Shown: in pieces, positions 49,839 to 61,565 of the stretch
Layout of the letters: each line of letters begins with the position of its first letter
Numbering within the stretch: the first letter of the stretch is position 1
Origin: Eremophila alpestris peregrina
Taxonomy: Eukaryota; Chordata; Aves; Passeriformes; Alaudidae
Length of the DNA: 64,000 nt
Reading direction: 5' to 3'
Assembly: GCA_009792885.1 (NCBI GenBank)
Contig: WMCF01000035.1
Location: 4,588,361-4,652,360 of the forward strand
The notes under the pieces: model-generated
Seen by the model: only the letters and a program-made list of their open reading frames with translations
Databases searched by the model: none
What the model was told of the DNA's origin: nothing
Position numbers and translations under genes: made by a program

Positions 49839-51225
49839 TAAACCATGTGCTTGCATGTCAGAATGAGCAGTGAATAAAGGCTGGAAGATGTCTGAGACAT
49901 GTTGCTCTTTCAAAACAGATAATCAGTGTGCACCACTGTAGTATGCAATCATTTTCAAAAGTGGATTTTGGTGTGGACTGCAACTTCTTGCCATAGCTTA
50001 ATTTTGCTAGAATTTCTGAGCTGTCAGTTCTTGGAGTTTGTTTCCCCTCTTTTTCTCTCCAGCAGTATTCAAAAGAAGGCTGAAGTGATTTATTTTTAGT
50101 GAACCTCATTTCCCATGATAGATGCACAGCAACAAATGATACCCTATGAAATAAACCCCTATAAAGTGTCAGAAGGGAGAAATCATCAAGCTGTGAAGAA
50201 TATACCGTTGTATGCAGCTGATAAGAATAACGCTAAGTGGCTCGTGTCATGTCATTGCCACAGTTCTAGTATATTAATCCCTTAACAATGTAAAACCAGC
50301 AAGCATTTGTTGAAAGCCAAGTATGCAGGGTGAATGACCTGGATTGCTGAGTCTCTTGAACTGTAGTCATGAAGAGGTTAGCAAATTAAGTGCCTCTGCC
50401 CTTTCCTGACACATTAATCTTGCAAAGAAGACACTGTGAACGTTTTATGCACACATCATGCCAAAGTAGTGCTGGCAGTATCTTTTTTTGGCCCACTTCT
50501 TGCCATCAGTCTTGAGGTAAGAGGAACCCAAAAAGGAGCTGTACTCCACACTTTTTCTAGTTTTGAAGCCTGAATCAAGATTAAAGTTTTACAGCAGCCC
50601 AGCAAATTGCCTTTGGAAGTTTCCTTTCTCAAAACACACCAGATTTCAATTTTCTTTCATGATTTTGTTTTGGAAGTAGTGTTAAATGTGTTTTTTGAAT
50701 ACAGAGTAATGTTTTGTCCTATCCAGTGTAACATTCTACCATGTTGATCTGACTTTGGTGATCAAACTTCTAAACTATGCCCTTGTAAGTAAGCATGCAT
50801 GCAAGCATATTTATGAACGAAAATGCTTTTTAAATTTTAGTTACATAAGGAGGAAGTGAGACTGATTTATCTGCTCAGCCTTTGACATGCTCTTTTCCAG
50901 TTCAGGGGCTGCAAATGCTTGTGTGGAATCTTTGGGCTAATGCCACCAGCCTGATTCCTCATTGCTGTCTTCAGGTGACAATGTGCACCTTTGAATTACC
51001 ATCCTATCAGCATATAGGATAGTAAAGCAGGAGCAAAAAGAACTGAAAAAAACCCTCCTGGTGCATGCCACTTGAACACCTAGAGGTGGATCTGCCTCCT
51101 TTCCTGACTAGAAAAGTTTTCCAGCTTTTGTCTAAGTCGTGAGATACTCTGCAAATACGTCAAGACTGGTAGGCATTGAAGATGTACATTATTTACATTG
51201 CTGTCTTGAGTTGTCTTGCTTTCAG

Positions 51226-51390
51226 TTTTTAAATTCTATACTTGGGAGATTTAATACAGTAGGAAGAGACAATCCCTCAAGAGAAAATTTCAATAATCTA
51301 AGCAGAAAATCGATTTACATTCTTCCTAAAGGTTGCATTGGAAAAGAGACAGAGAAAAGCTTGGAATTCAGTCCATGTCTTAAATCTCAG
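51226..51390 (+). other. Exon-like segment of 165 nt, phase 0-0 (unproven)
   Basis: Seen: a strong acceptor (TTGTCTTGCTTTCAG, AG at 51224-51225), 165 bases open in the frame beginning at the first base, and a donor CAG|GTAAAT at 51391. The length is a multiple of three, so the segment would be a symmetric 55-codon exon. The peptide is polar (rich in Asn, Ser, Arg and Lys) and includes Gly-Arg-Asp-Asn-Pro-Ser-Arg-Glu-Asn; I recognise no domain. The same frame is also open for about 85 bases upstream, so openness alone is weak evidence. It could be an alternative exon, a lncRNA exon, or a chance pseudo-exon. Confidence 0.18.
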
Positions 51391-52019
51391 GTAAATACTT
51401 ATGATCTCGAGACTGTCAGAGTATTTCACTTAGCACATTAATATTTTATACTTTCATTCTGAAGCAGCCTATTTTGCATCATTACAGTCTGGACAGAAGG
51501 ATATGGTTTTATAGATGAAATATTGGAGGAAATGTTTTTCTGGTGTTAGTATGATGATTTATGTTAAAAGCTAATATTAGGTGAATGTGTATTATTTCAC
51601 AAATCTGACACCTTTTCTAAACCTAGCTGAGAAACTCACTGTGGTTTGTCCTCATCATACCTGGATTATCTCTCAATGTAAATTTATGATTTATCTGTGG
51701 TGACAAATGCTGCCTTGGCTTTGTGATTTATGGCTCACACTTTGCTGGAAAATGCCTTTTCTCAAATGGCCTGTCCTTGTTCCACAGCACTGAATTATTG
51801 TTTCACTAGCTTTAGTTTCTTACAATTAACTTTCAAATGTGCTGTAGGAACATGAGGAGCAAACAAACTCATTTTACAGTAACCTGTAAATAAAACCATT
51901 TCCAAAGTAAAACTGACATTTAATACAAAGCAGTAGTGCAATTTGCTGCCACTATAGAGAGTCATGAAATTAATTACCCATGGGTATGAAATATTGACAA
52001 ACGACTAATACTACCTCAA

Positions 52020-52032
52020 TTTTTTTTTTTTT
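52020..52032. repeat. Poly-T tract
   Basis: About thirteen T followed by AATATGTAC. Simple homopolymer. Confidence 0.8.
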
Positions 52033-55000
52033 AATATGTACAAAAAGGTGTCTGGGATAAGGGCAAGAGAAGGGAACAGAACAGCTATCAAAAGTTCAAG
52101 CAAGTGTGGGGTTAAGACTGAAAATAAAAGTAGTGAGAATATCAGTTTCACAGATCAGGAGGAAACAGATCTCAGTTTGATCAATTACAGTGCTATTTTT
52201 TCTGCATTAACAAGCAATTTTTAATGCTGAAGAGGAACATGACATAAACCTCAGAACCAGTGAAGGCAGTGCTGGGTTGTGGTTACCATTATAGATTCAG
52301 TGTCTTTGTGTGAGGATTGGGTTTGATGTTTTTCTTTCTTTTGGTTTAGTATTTCAAAGCAGGGAAGTACTGGATCAGTGTTTCCTAATTTACCTATGTC
52401 AGGATGGGCTTTCTGTTCCAACAAGCAAACCTATGACACAGTATAAGAAACCAGCAGGTTTGAAAGCTCAGTTTCTTGAACCAAGTAAGCTGAGGTTTTC
52501 CTTTACTGCCACTGCTAGCAGTTTATAAAGTAAAGATAAACAAAAAAGTCCCTTGGCCAAAGCAATACTTTAAGAAGAGGTGTTTATGTACCTCTTAATT
52601 TAATTTACACAGTACCAGATTTGTCTTCCTTGAGAAGCCAATCCTATGGTTAAATGAAGCCTTGCAAGCATGTGTTGCTGTGTTAAATGTGATAGAGACT
52701 GAGGATGTAACTTCAGGCTTCACAACCATGCTGTTATCATCACAGGTGAGTTCTATGGAGTCTTACACTGCAATTAACATTTAAAAAATCAGGCCTACCT
52801 AAGTCATAAGGATGATGATCTTATTTGAAAAAATACTCCAGAAATGTCAGTGTAATCTGTGCTCTAATATAAATTCTACTCACTCCGGGAGGGAATAGAC
52901 AAAGGCTTTGCAGAAAAAAGAGGATAAATTTTTATAAGCAGTTTATAAACAGTTGATTGGGTTGGTTTGTGGAACTTTATTAGATTGTCATACTGCTGAG
53001 ATTTTTATCTGTAAAGACCTGGAGGAAAAGTTAAATCCTGATAATGTGAATGAAAGTGACATCCCATAGCTAGGGATTGTTTCTTCAGCCATCTAATCAG
53101 GAGCTGATTTCCACAAAACAAGTAGTGATATAGCAGGAATGTGAACAGAGAGGAGCAAGGTCCTTCTTATCATTTCCTTCAGACTGTGCTGAAGATAAGC
53201 TTATCTAAGGGTCTTGCACATGGAGTCAGGTTTGACTGTGGCCTTCACTAAAGAGTTATTTTCCTCCACTCCCACTGAGAGCTGTTCTTAGGAAATAAGA
53301 ATAAAACAAACAGGTGCAGATTACTGACAAAAAATTTTACTCAAAACCAGTGTGTTGGTTAATCTTGGTTACATCGGGGTTTTTTTTGTCTGCAGTGATT
53401 GCACTAATTGCAGAGCAGTTCTTCTGTTAGTGTGATGTACATGGAAAAGCCAATTCCACAGAAAGCTGAGGCTTGACCCTTTGAGTTGCTGAGTGTTCAA
53501 AACTTCCATTGAATGTACTGAAAACATTTGTGTCTAATCAGCTTCAATCATGTGGGGGTCTCAATAACTGCTTTCTGTGGCCAACAGTTTGTGTAACCCA
53601 TGTTCGTGATTGATTACAGCCAGGAGATTGCTTAATTTACTCACCATCTCTTTTCACTGACAACTGTGTAGCAAACCCACAGATCACGTCTCATAATTAA
53701 ATGTCCTTTCAACATGAATTATAAACCATGCTATTGTGAAATGTGGAGAACAGCTGGCCAAAGACAAGTGCTTTGAGAACGTTTCTGAATTTAGGGATTT
53801 TTAAAAATATGTATTTATTTAATCTTCTCAGTATTCATCTGTACAAACCGGAAGATTAGAATTTGTTTTAGACTCCTTTGTAAAATTCATTTATCTTTTC
53901 TTTTTCTCTTCTTTTTTATAAGTGTATGCTTGTTGACTGAAGCAGAGTCTCCACTAAATACCTAGAAACAAGTAAACCCTAACTTCTTTACAGTATATTC
54001 AAATGTCACAAAGTTGTATTCTCAATATTTACAGCTTTTAGCCCATTTGTGTTATGATTACAATAGTGAACTCCTAGGTTTTTGCTTATTACTTCACCTA
54101 AGTTCTACACTCTGTGCTGATAGATACAAGCAAGTTGTTGCTACTGAAGTTGCATATATTTTGTCAAAAAATATATTAATTTTCCCTTTTTTTGCTTATT
54201 TTTTCCCCACTGAAGAAATTAATTCCTGAGTACTTTGTGGCATGTCAATGTGACTGGATTGTGAAGGGTGCAGAAAAGTACATGGGGAAATTTTTCAAAG
54301 CCAAAACTGATCTCTACAGGCTAAGATGATTTCCACTTAGATAGAATGTAACACAATTTGGGAACTCTCTTGGGTAGCAATAGTTTTTTAAGTTTTTTGT
54401 TTGTTTTCTTTGTTTGTTAACCCTCAGCTGAAATAAAAAATTCCAGAGGTAAAGCTATGCAGTTAATTCACAGATCATTGACACAACATTAGAAATCAAG
54501 TAAAATGTGGATGTTTTTTTCCTTCTCCTCTCTCAACTCCAATTTCCTCTTACCCATTATTCAGCCTAAAAATCTGCCTACTACATCTTGGGGTTGTACT
54601 CTCAGTTAGGACTTTAAAGTATTTTCTGTCTTTCAGTGATACTTTTTGCATAGCTGAAAAGTTGCAGGTTAAATGCAATTAAAAATTACAGAGTTTTTAG
54701 CTGACACCTTTTATTTGAGAAATCTAAGGATTATTTATAAAAGCATCAAGAAAAATTAAGTTTTGCTTAGCAAAACATCTGGGAAATTGAGATTTAACTC
54801 CGTGAGCTACAATGGATTATGATTTGGGTCTATCAAAGCCTCATCATGCCTTTCAGCAGCCAGCTGCTGGAGGGTTCAGTCACTCCCCTTCCAAGGTGTG
54901 CATGTTGATATTTAATTAATTAGCAATGAAAACATCTGCCTTCAAACGAGGCCTGTGTCTTGAGACAGTTTCTGGTGAGCTCTGTTCAGACACAATTAAC

Positions 55001-55863
55001 AGTAAGCAGAAAATTTTCCTTTCTGTTGACATGTTGTAAATTAGGACAGAGTAACACTCATCTGTCACCTGTGTTTGTTGATTAAAGCATATTTTAGAGA
55101 GTAATTCAGAGAACCTTAATTATTGTGTTACATGTGGTGGTGTGTGTGGGGACACTTTTTAAGTTGTGTTTGGTTCCGCTTTGCAACAGAACAGGGATTT
55201 ATTTCAAAATTGTCTATTTAATTTAAGTAAAAATCAATATATACAGTGGCAATACTAATGTTTTCTCACAAGATTTGCTGCCAAGTTCTGCAGACTTAGC
55301 AAACTTGGAGAAACATCATGTTGGTTTTTTGTTGTTTTTTTAAAAAACATTGATTCCAAACATCCCTGGGCTCATGATCTGTTCAAGGTGCTCCAGGTAC
55401 CAGTCTAAACTGTTGGTCATCCACATCCAAAGTCATCCAGCATTTCTAACCAGAAATTCCAGCAAGTAAGCAGATAGCAAACTTTGCCATTTGTGGTGAG
55501 AGTTCACATTTTAAAAATCAGTACCAATTCTGTTGTATAAATATAATTATGGAGTCTAGAAAAGGAGGCCTTGATAGTGCTGCCAGCAGTGGTGCAGGGG
55601 CTGGTGAAGAGCAGCCTGCAGGATTGTCTGAGGAGTGTGACTGGGTGTGAATGAGGGATGTGTGGTTATTTATGCAAGTGCCAGTCTTGTGTGAGGGGGC
55701 AAAAAACCATGAAAAGTATCTGTGGTAGTGGTGTTTTAACTGCTTCCATCAGGATGTGCTGCAGCTGGTGTGTTAGAGCCTTTGCAGAAGCAAGCTCTGA
55801 AGGTGATGGAGCATTTAATGCACTGTGCAGAACAATGTCTGTCATATGGTTAATAAGCTATTT

Positions 55864-55876
55864 AAAAAAAAAAAAA
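55864..55876. repeat. Poly-A tract
   Basis: Thirteen A followed by TTCCCGAAC. No retroposed sequence with flanking duplications was recognised next to it. Confidence 0.8.
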
Positions 55877-58800
55877 TTCCCGAACTCTCCAAGTGCATAA
55901 CCTTAAAGAAATTTTAATTAGTATCAGCAGGGAAATCTCTGTGAGGGGAAAAAAATGGAACTGTAAAGTGTTTGTTCTGGTTTCATAAAGCCTTTCTGCC
56001 TCTCCCCTCCCCAGCTGGTTTCCTCTGCAGAAAAAATACACAGTCTCCAAATGCAGAGAGATAAATATTGGCAGCTCTCAGGTTTGCTTTTCATCCCATG
56101 CCTGATGGGAAAATGCCAACCAGTTTTCAAGCTTTTCCAAGTGAGCCTTTAGGGGCTTATTCACCAGACTTTGAATTTCTGGTAAACTGTTCCCTGCAGC
56201 TTTGGTCGTGAAACACAAAATTAATTTGTATCCTTTTTTTCAGTTTTTGATTTGCTGCCTATATTTATTATGAGCAAATTCTTAGAGGATTTTTTTTTTG
56301 TATTGAGCAGGTTTTTTTTGGTTTTTTAACTCTCTGGAGATTTACTCAGACTGTTGTAGGCAGCCTTTTTAAGGCATACCCTCTAACATGTCTGTTACTT
56401 ACTGACAAACCTTACCTTTTTTTTTCCATTAAAATATCCATTAAGCTTTCTAAAATGTTTGTGGATGAGAGGTGATTTTGTTGCTGCTAATGAATCACTA
56501 TTGTTATCAGACCAAAGAGTTGCATTAATTATTGCCAATATGACTACAGAACAGGACAGGTGAAAAGATATTGTACAAATAAACCCCCGAAGAATCTCAC
56601 TCATAAAAAGTTTCAGCCAGTGTTTGATGTGTTGGTTTATAGCAACAAATGTAGGTAAAAGGAATTGGTGTTGGTTTTCAAGAGAGCCAGATATGTATAT
56701 TATGCCTAAAGTAGGGCAGCCCCTGAAAAGAGAACTATTTCCATGGTAGGAACAGCTAAAACACCTAATAAGAAGAAAATTACAGGGAATTGAAGTTCTT
56801 TCTGCCTCATTTCACTGCACTGCACATACCACATTTAAATGAGTCTATGATAGGAACCATGCTGCATTATCAACTGATTACCTTTTTTTTTTCTCTAGGG
56901 AAGTCTTTTTGCTTCTATCACATTCATGAATGGGAGGCTTTCCATCTATGTAATTCAGTGGGATTAAGTCCAGACATGCAAATATAAAGGTCTGGAGTGA
57001 GCTGATGCCTGATAGTTGGTCATGTATTTGTTCTAAGTCCAAGGAAAATTAAGACATTCAAGTGAAACTAACTTGGTTTTTGCCAGTGGTTGATCTCCTC
57101 TGGGTGGTGTTACTTGAACTGAGAGCACTCACAGAGGCCACTGCTGTTCACAAGTGTTGTGACTGGGGGTAACTTCTTCCTGTCAAAGCTCTCAGTAACT
57201 CGGGCTGCTCTTTTACCAGAGAAAGAAGATAAAAGTGATTCTTAAATACTGATGTCATTTCCAGAGCTTTGGAGTCTTCTTCATTAATGCCTTCCTTGTG
57301 TTTTAATCTTTAATTATGAAAACAGTTTTGCAGTCAGACATGAAAAATTTTTTTCTTATTAACACTTTCCATTGTAATTTAGGTCCCTATTCTTATTTCC
57401 TATTCTTTTAGAGACTATTATATCAGAAACATAGATCTGTTGTTTTTGAAGGGGATTATTTTTTGCTTTCAAGATTTTGATTATACATAATGTATTTATG
57501 TGGTATTATGAACCACTCCAATTCCTCAATATAAGCACAAGATTATTAATTGTTTATCACTTGTGTAGAGTCTTATAAAACTGGTGTTTTTTAAGGGCTG
57601 AGGCTGTGTATGGAATGATGTTGGTGCTGTGATGGGAAATAGTGGCAAGACAGGTGACAGACTTGCAGCTTATTCATAAATCTGTGTATGGCACCACTAA
57701 TCTAATTCCTTCTTCATAGTCAGGTCTTAAATCCTCTGCTACTGTTAGACAAAACACTTCATGTGAAGGAGAGGCCCAAGCAGATGTAGAAACAAAAGCA
57801 CATCCTTACTGACACTCCCTCAAGGAATGGTCTCATAGCCAGATAGTCCAGGAGGCTCTTCCACACACTGCTTAGATCCAGTTCCCTTAGACTGATCTGA
57901 AGCCCTCAGTCTAGCTTTCTAGTGGATTTTCTGTGGTGCTTCTGACTTCATCATCATCTCAATTTTATTTAAATTCCAAGTGTTTGAAATGGCTTGCCAG
58001 AGTGCTGATCTTGTCGCCGTTTTTAAGGGTGTGCATTTTATGCCTCAGGTTACAAGGTTATTTAAACTGTGCAAAGCTTAAAGGATGCATCTGGAGGACA
58101 AAATAGGTTTGAAAAATGGATCACCTGGCCTGGTCTGGCCTGTGCTTTCTACTGGGAGCAGTTCTGCAGTGAATTACCCTTCAAGGGAAAACATTATCTG
58201 TGAAGTAGTGGGAATTCTGTGAGCAGGTAAGCATTAGAGGAGATATATTTCTGAGCTTAAGGAATGTTTTTACTCCTCATGGAAGACATTTCATCCATTG
58301 TTACAAGGCTATGCTGCTATTTAGAGTGATTTGTTTTTCTGCAACCTGAGTATCTTTGCTCTGGAAGTATCAGCATTTTGGTTGTATTAAAAGTGCTGTG
58401 AGGAGGACATGTGCCATAGATAACTTTGCCACACTGCACAAGAAGGGAAGGAAGGGAGGCAGCAGCTTCATAGCAGTGAAATCTGCACATCAGGGTTTCA
58501 CAGTTTTGCAGGATGGTTAAGACCAACAAGCTTTGATGTGGTGCTGTAGAGGTCAGAAAATAAATTAGTAAGTGCTAAACAATTTTATAAGATAATATGT
58601 TAGTAAATTTTAAAAGTAATAGCATTTTTCCTTATACCTTTGATTTTTTTCCCTTTTATCAGAAGGAGATTCAGATTTCTTGAGATTTCTTGTTTCCTGT
58701 CTGAATTGGTTAGAAAATATTTCAGTTTTATGTCTGCTACACATCTCCCAAAGATGTCATCATAAAATGGTGGACTATAGTGGGGCTAAAAGATTACTGT

Positions 58801-60973
58801 TTTCAGTGGATGGTAATTCAAAGAAGAAAAGATGTGCTCTCTGAAATAATGAAATGGGAACAATCATGGACTAGCTGAACTTAATCTGATAAAGACAATT
58901 CAATACCTAATTAGTGTCTTGTCTTTGTTGCATGTTTTGAAGCTTGAGGTTCATCATTAATGAAAGTAATTAAGTGAGCAAGTATTTTATCACCAACAGC
59001 ATCCTGAGAGAAGGGGACAGGTCGGTGGTGAAGGGAGAGGACAAAGGCATGGGTGGATCAATAACATGCAGTTCTGCCTTTCCTAATGACAACTGTTGTG
59101 CTTCCAATTACAGTTGCTTTGATAGCATCCAGGGATGGTAAGCTGAAGTGAAGTGTGCAGAGATAAATTGAGATGCAGGGTTTCTGCAGTAATCTTGGAA
59201 AGGTGGTGGCTGTACTTTGACTTGACACTTTTTTGTTGCTTAGAGAACTTATAATAAGTTATGTAACTTACTAGAGCTTGGCCAAGGGACAGACTGAGTA
59301 GGCTCTGCTTGGCAACTCATAATGTAGTTCTGATCATCTCTTGACAGCCACAGTTAAGCTGCAAATTTGTATGGCAACACGACTGCAAATTATTAGCCCT
59401 TATATTGTCATTCCTGCTTGATTTATGAGAGGTTATTTGCCAACTGTCTCTCTTACAAAGTGAAGAGAATCTACACCTTTTTTAAAAAAATCATAAAACT
59501 ATGCAGATAAAGATGAAATATTTGGAAAGGCTAAGAGTAAGATACTGACTGACCTCTGTTACATTTGCTAGTCAAGGCACTTAGATGGGATTAAAGTAGC
59601 CAAAGGTATTTTGATGGATATTACATTTAGAACATTGAACAGTTATTGGAAATTGTAGATTTCACAGACTTGAAAACAAAGATCCATACTAAAACTAAAA
59701 ATTAATGCTTAGTGCCCACTGAGCCTGGACCATTCAGAAAGAGCAAGAAATTGGCAGCAGATTAGATGAGGAAATACAAAAGGTGTGCATTAGTTTTGGA
59801 GAATCTTTCTGCACAGAAACACAAATAAGTCTCAGATACCATTAGTAACTTATGTCTTAACAAAGGATGAATTTGCATTGGAGGGATGATGGAAGTAAGT
59901 GGAGCTGCACACCTTTGCCCTGCAGTTGGAATATATATTGAAAGTAGATGATAATTTCTCATGAAGGTCTGATTATAAAGGTCCATGTCCCCTGAGGAAC
60001 AGGGAACATTTCTGGGGAAAAAATGATCTTTTTTAGATACTTCTGACCATCAGAAGGTGCTTGGGCAAAGGCTGTTAGTCTAACAATCTATATTTGGAGC
60101 TGTGACATACATTGGATGTGTTTAAAGAAGTGAACAGAAAAGCAAAGCCAATAAACACAGTAGCTTCTTGAGGAGGAGCTGTAGAGCTCAGCTTGAGAGG
60201 AAAATTATCAGAAAAGGGGATACTTTCAGAATCCAGACATAATTGGGATATAATTTGTAACTGGGCAGTAAACACTTGAGTCATTCCCAGCGAGCCAGAA
60301 ACTCCCTGTGGTAGTGTGACTCAGAAATGAAGGCATTTGTAAGTATTTCCATGGCAATATTCTCCTCCAAAGTCTTATTCTTATCTTGCAGCAGTGCACA
60401 GCATTCCTCAGGAAGGCAGAGCCTGTGGCAATGAACAGTAGCTCTGTTGGCCCTGCTAAAGATGTCTGAAATGACAGAAGCACTTGGTGCTAAAGACCTT
60501 TTTTCCCCCTTTTTTGGGGTACAGGCTGTTGATTAAGGCCTAGGCTTGGAAGCAAGGTGACTTTTCAAATATTAACTAATGGCATTTTTAAAATAGGTGG
60601 GGGAAGAATCAGGATGGGGATGTAAATAACTGGCAGATGATTATCAAGTTCATCTATTATACCTGTCATAGAGACTCCTGTCTGTTGTGGACCATGAGTG
60701 ACTGGCATATCAGAGGAAGGCCTAAGGTAGAAGGAAAAGGAATAAAACAAGTGAAGCAAAGGACCAGCTTACAGTTCACTGAAAAATAAAGATTTTGCAG
60801 CAATGTGGGTTTTATAGCTCATTGATCCTTAAACTATTTTTGACACTCTAATGGCATATTGATTCAGAAGGTTGTTATATGGGAAAAATGACATAGAATT
60901 GCAAAATGGTTGCTAAATTATTGAATAAATAATTATTATGGGTTCATGGGCTTTTGAGGACTTCAAGCTATGT

Positions 60974-61565
60974 TGTTCTGGTTTTGGCTGGGGTAGAGTT
61001 AATTTGCTTCACAGTGGCTGGTATGGGGCTGTGTTTTGGATTTGTGCTGAGCACAGTGGTGATAAGAGAGAGATGTTTTTATTGCTGAGCAGGGCTTGCA
61101 CAGAGCCAGGGCCTTTCTGCTTTTTGTACTGCCCTGCTGGTGAGGAAGCTGGGAGTGCTTGGGAGGGTGGGAGGAGACACAGCCAGGACAGGTGACCCCA
61201 AGTGACCACAGGGATATTCCAATCCCTGTAACATCCAGCTGTCTATGTAAAGCTGAGGGGAAGAAGGAGGAAGGAGGGAGCATTTGAATTGATGGTGTTT
61301 GTCTTCCCAAGCTCCTGTTTTGTGTGATTTGGCCCTGCCCTCCTCCTGGAGATGGCTGAACACCTGCCTAGCCATGGGGAGCAGTGAATTAATTCCTTGT
61401 TTTGCTTTGCTTGTGCTTGCAGATTTTGTTTTCTCTATTAAACTGTCTTTGTCTCAATCCGCTCACTGGCTTTTACCCTTCTGAGTCTCTCCCTGATCCC
61501 ACTGGTAGGGGAGTGAGTGAGTCATTCCCTGGGGCTTGGCTGCTAGCTGGGATTGAACCATGACA
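60974..61565 (+). mobile_element. Solo LTR of an avian ERVL-type retrovirus
   Basis: Seen: the segment begins TGTTCTGGTTTTGGCTGGGG and ends GGGATTGAACCATGACA, so it has the TG...CA ends of an LTR. Between these lie GTAGAGTTAATTTGCTTC, GGCTGTGTTTTGGATTTG, GACACAGCCAGGACAG, GGGATATTCCA, an ATTAAA signal, CTGTCTTTGTCTCAA, TCTCTCCCTGATCCCACTGG and GGGGAGTGAGTGAGT. These blocks and their order fit the abundant ERVL-type LTR family of birds. No gag, pol or second LTR lies beside it, so it is a solo LTR left by recombination between two LTRs. No matching 5-base target duplication was found (TATGT or AGCTA on the left, GTAAA on the right), which fits an old copy or a shifted edge. Open frames inside it are chance. 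Confidence 0.88.
61437..61442 (+). promoter_or_regulatory. LTR polyadenylation signal ATTAAA
   Basis: ATTAAA followed by CTGTCTTTGTCTC occupies the position where this LTR family keeps its poly(A) signal, about 125 bases before the 3' end. It sets the element's orientation as plus. Whether it still acts is unknown. Confidence 0.6.

Larger units (their letters stand above)
42831..51225. other. Non-coding AT-rich stretch, no gene seen
   Basis: About 8.4 kb without a supported gene. The palindromic X-box at 45.4 kb and the hairpin at 49.8 kb are listed separately. GC-richer spots near 44.4-44.5 kb and 45.1-45.3 kb have open frames (up to about 119 codons) without recognisable domains. Segments at about 47455-47640 and 50195-50475 look like conserved non-coding sequence. 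GCATGCATGC at 50793-50802 is a short alternating purine-pyrimidine run. Confidence 0.6.
51391..60973. other. Non-coding AT-rich stretch, no gene seen
   Basis: About 9.6 kb with no supportable gene, RNA or transposon. A T run at 52020-52032 and an A run at 55864-55876 are simple tracts, and a short GGAA-rich run lies near 58442-58461. Three segments (about 53560-53760, 54880-55020 and 59340-59460) look like conserved non-coding elements. The open frame at 52036-52224 follows the T run and has no recognisable domain. Confidence 0.6.

Noticed and set aside
52036..52224. 62-codon polar open frame after a T run
   Set aside because: The T run could pass for a pyrimidine tract, but no good AG follows it closely and the peptide is low in complexity (Ser, Lys, Glu).
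60938..61484. Open frames of 61-103 codons on both strands
   Set aside because: They lie inside the ERVL solo LTR, which is non-coding by nature.
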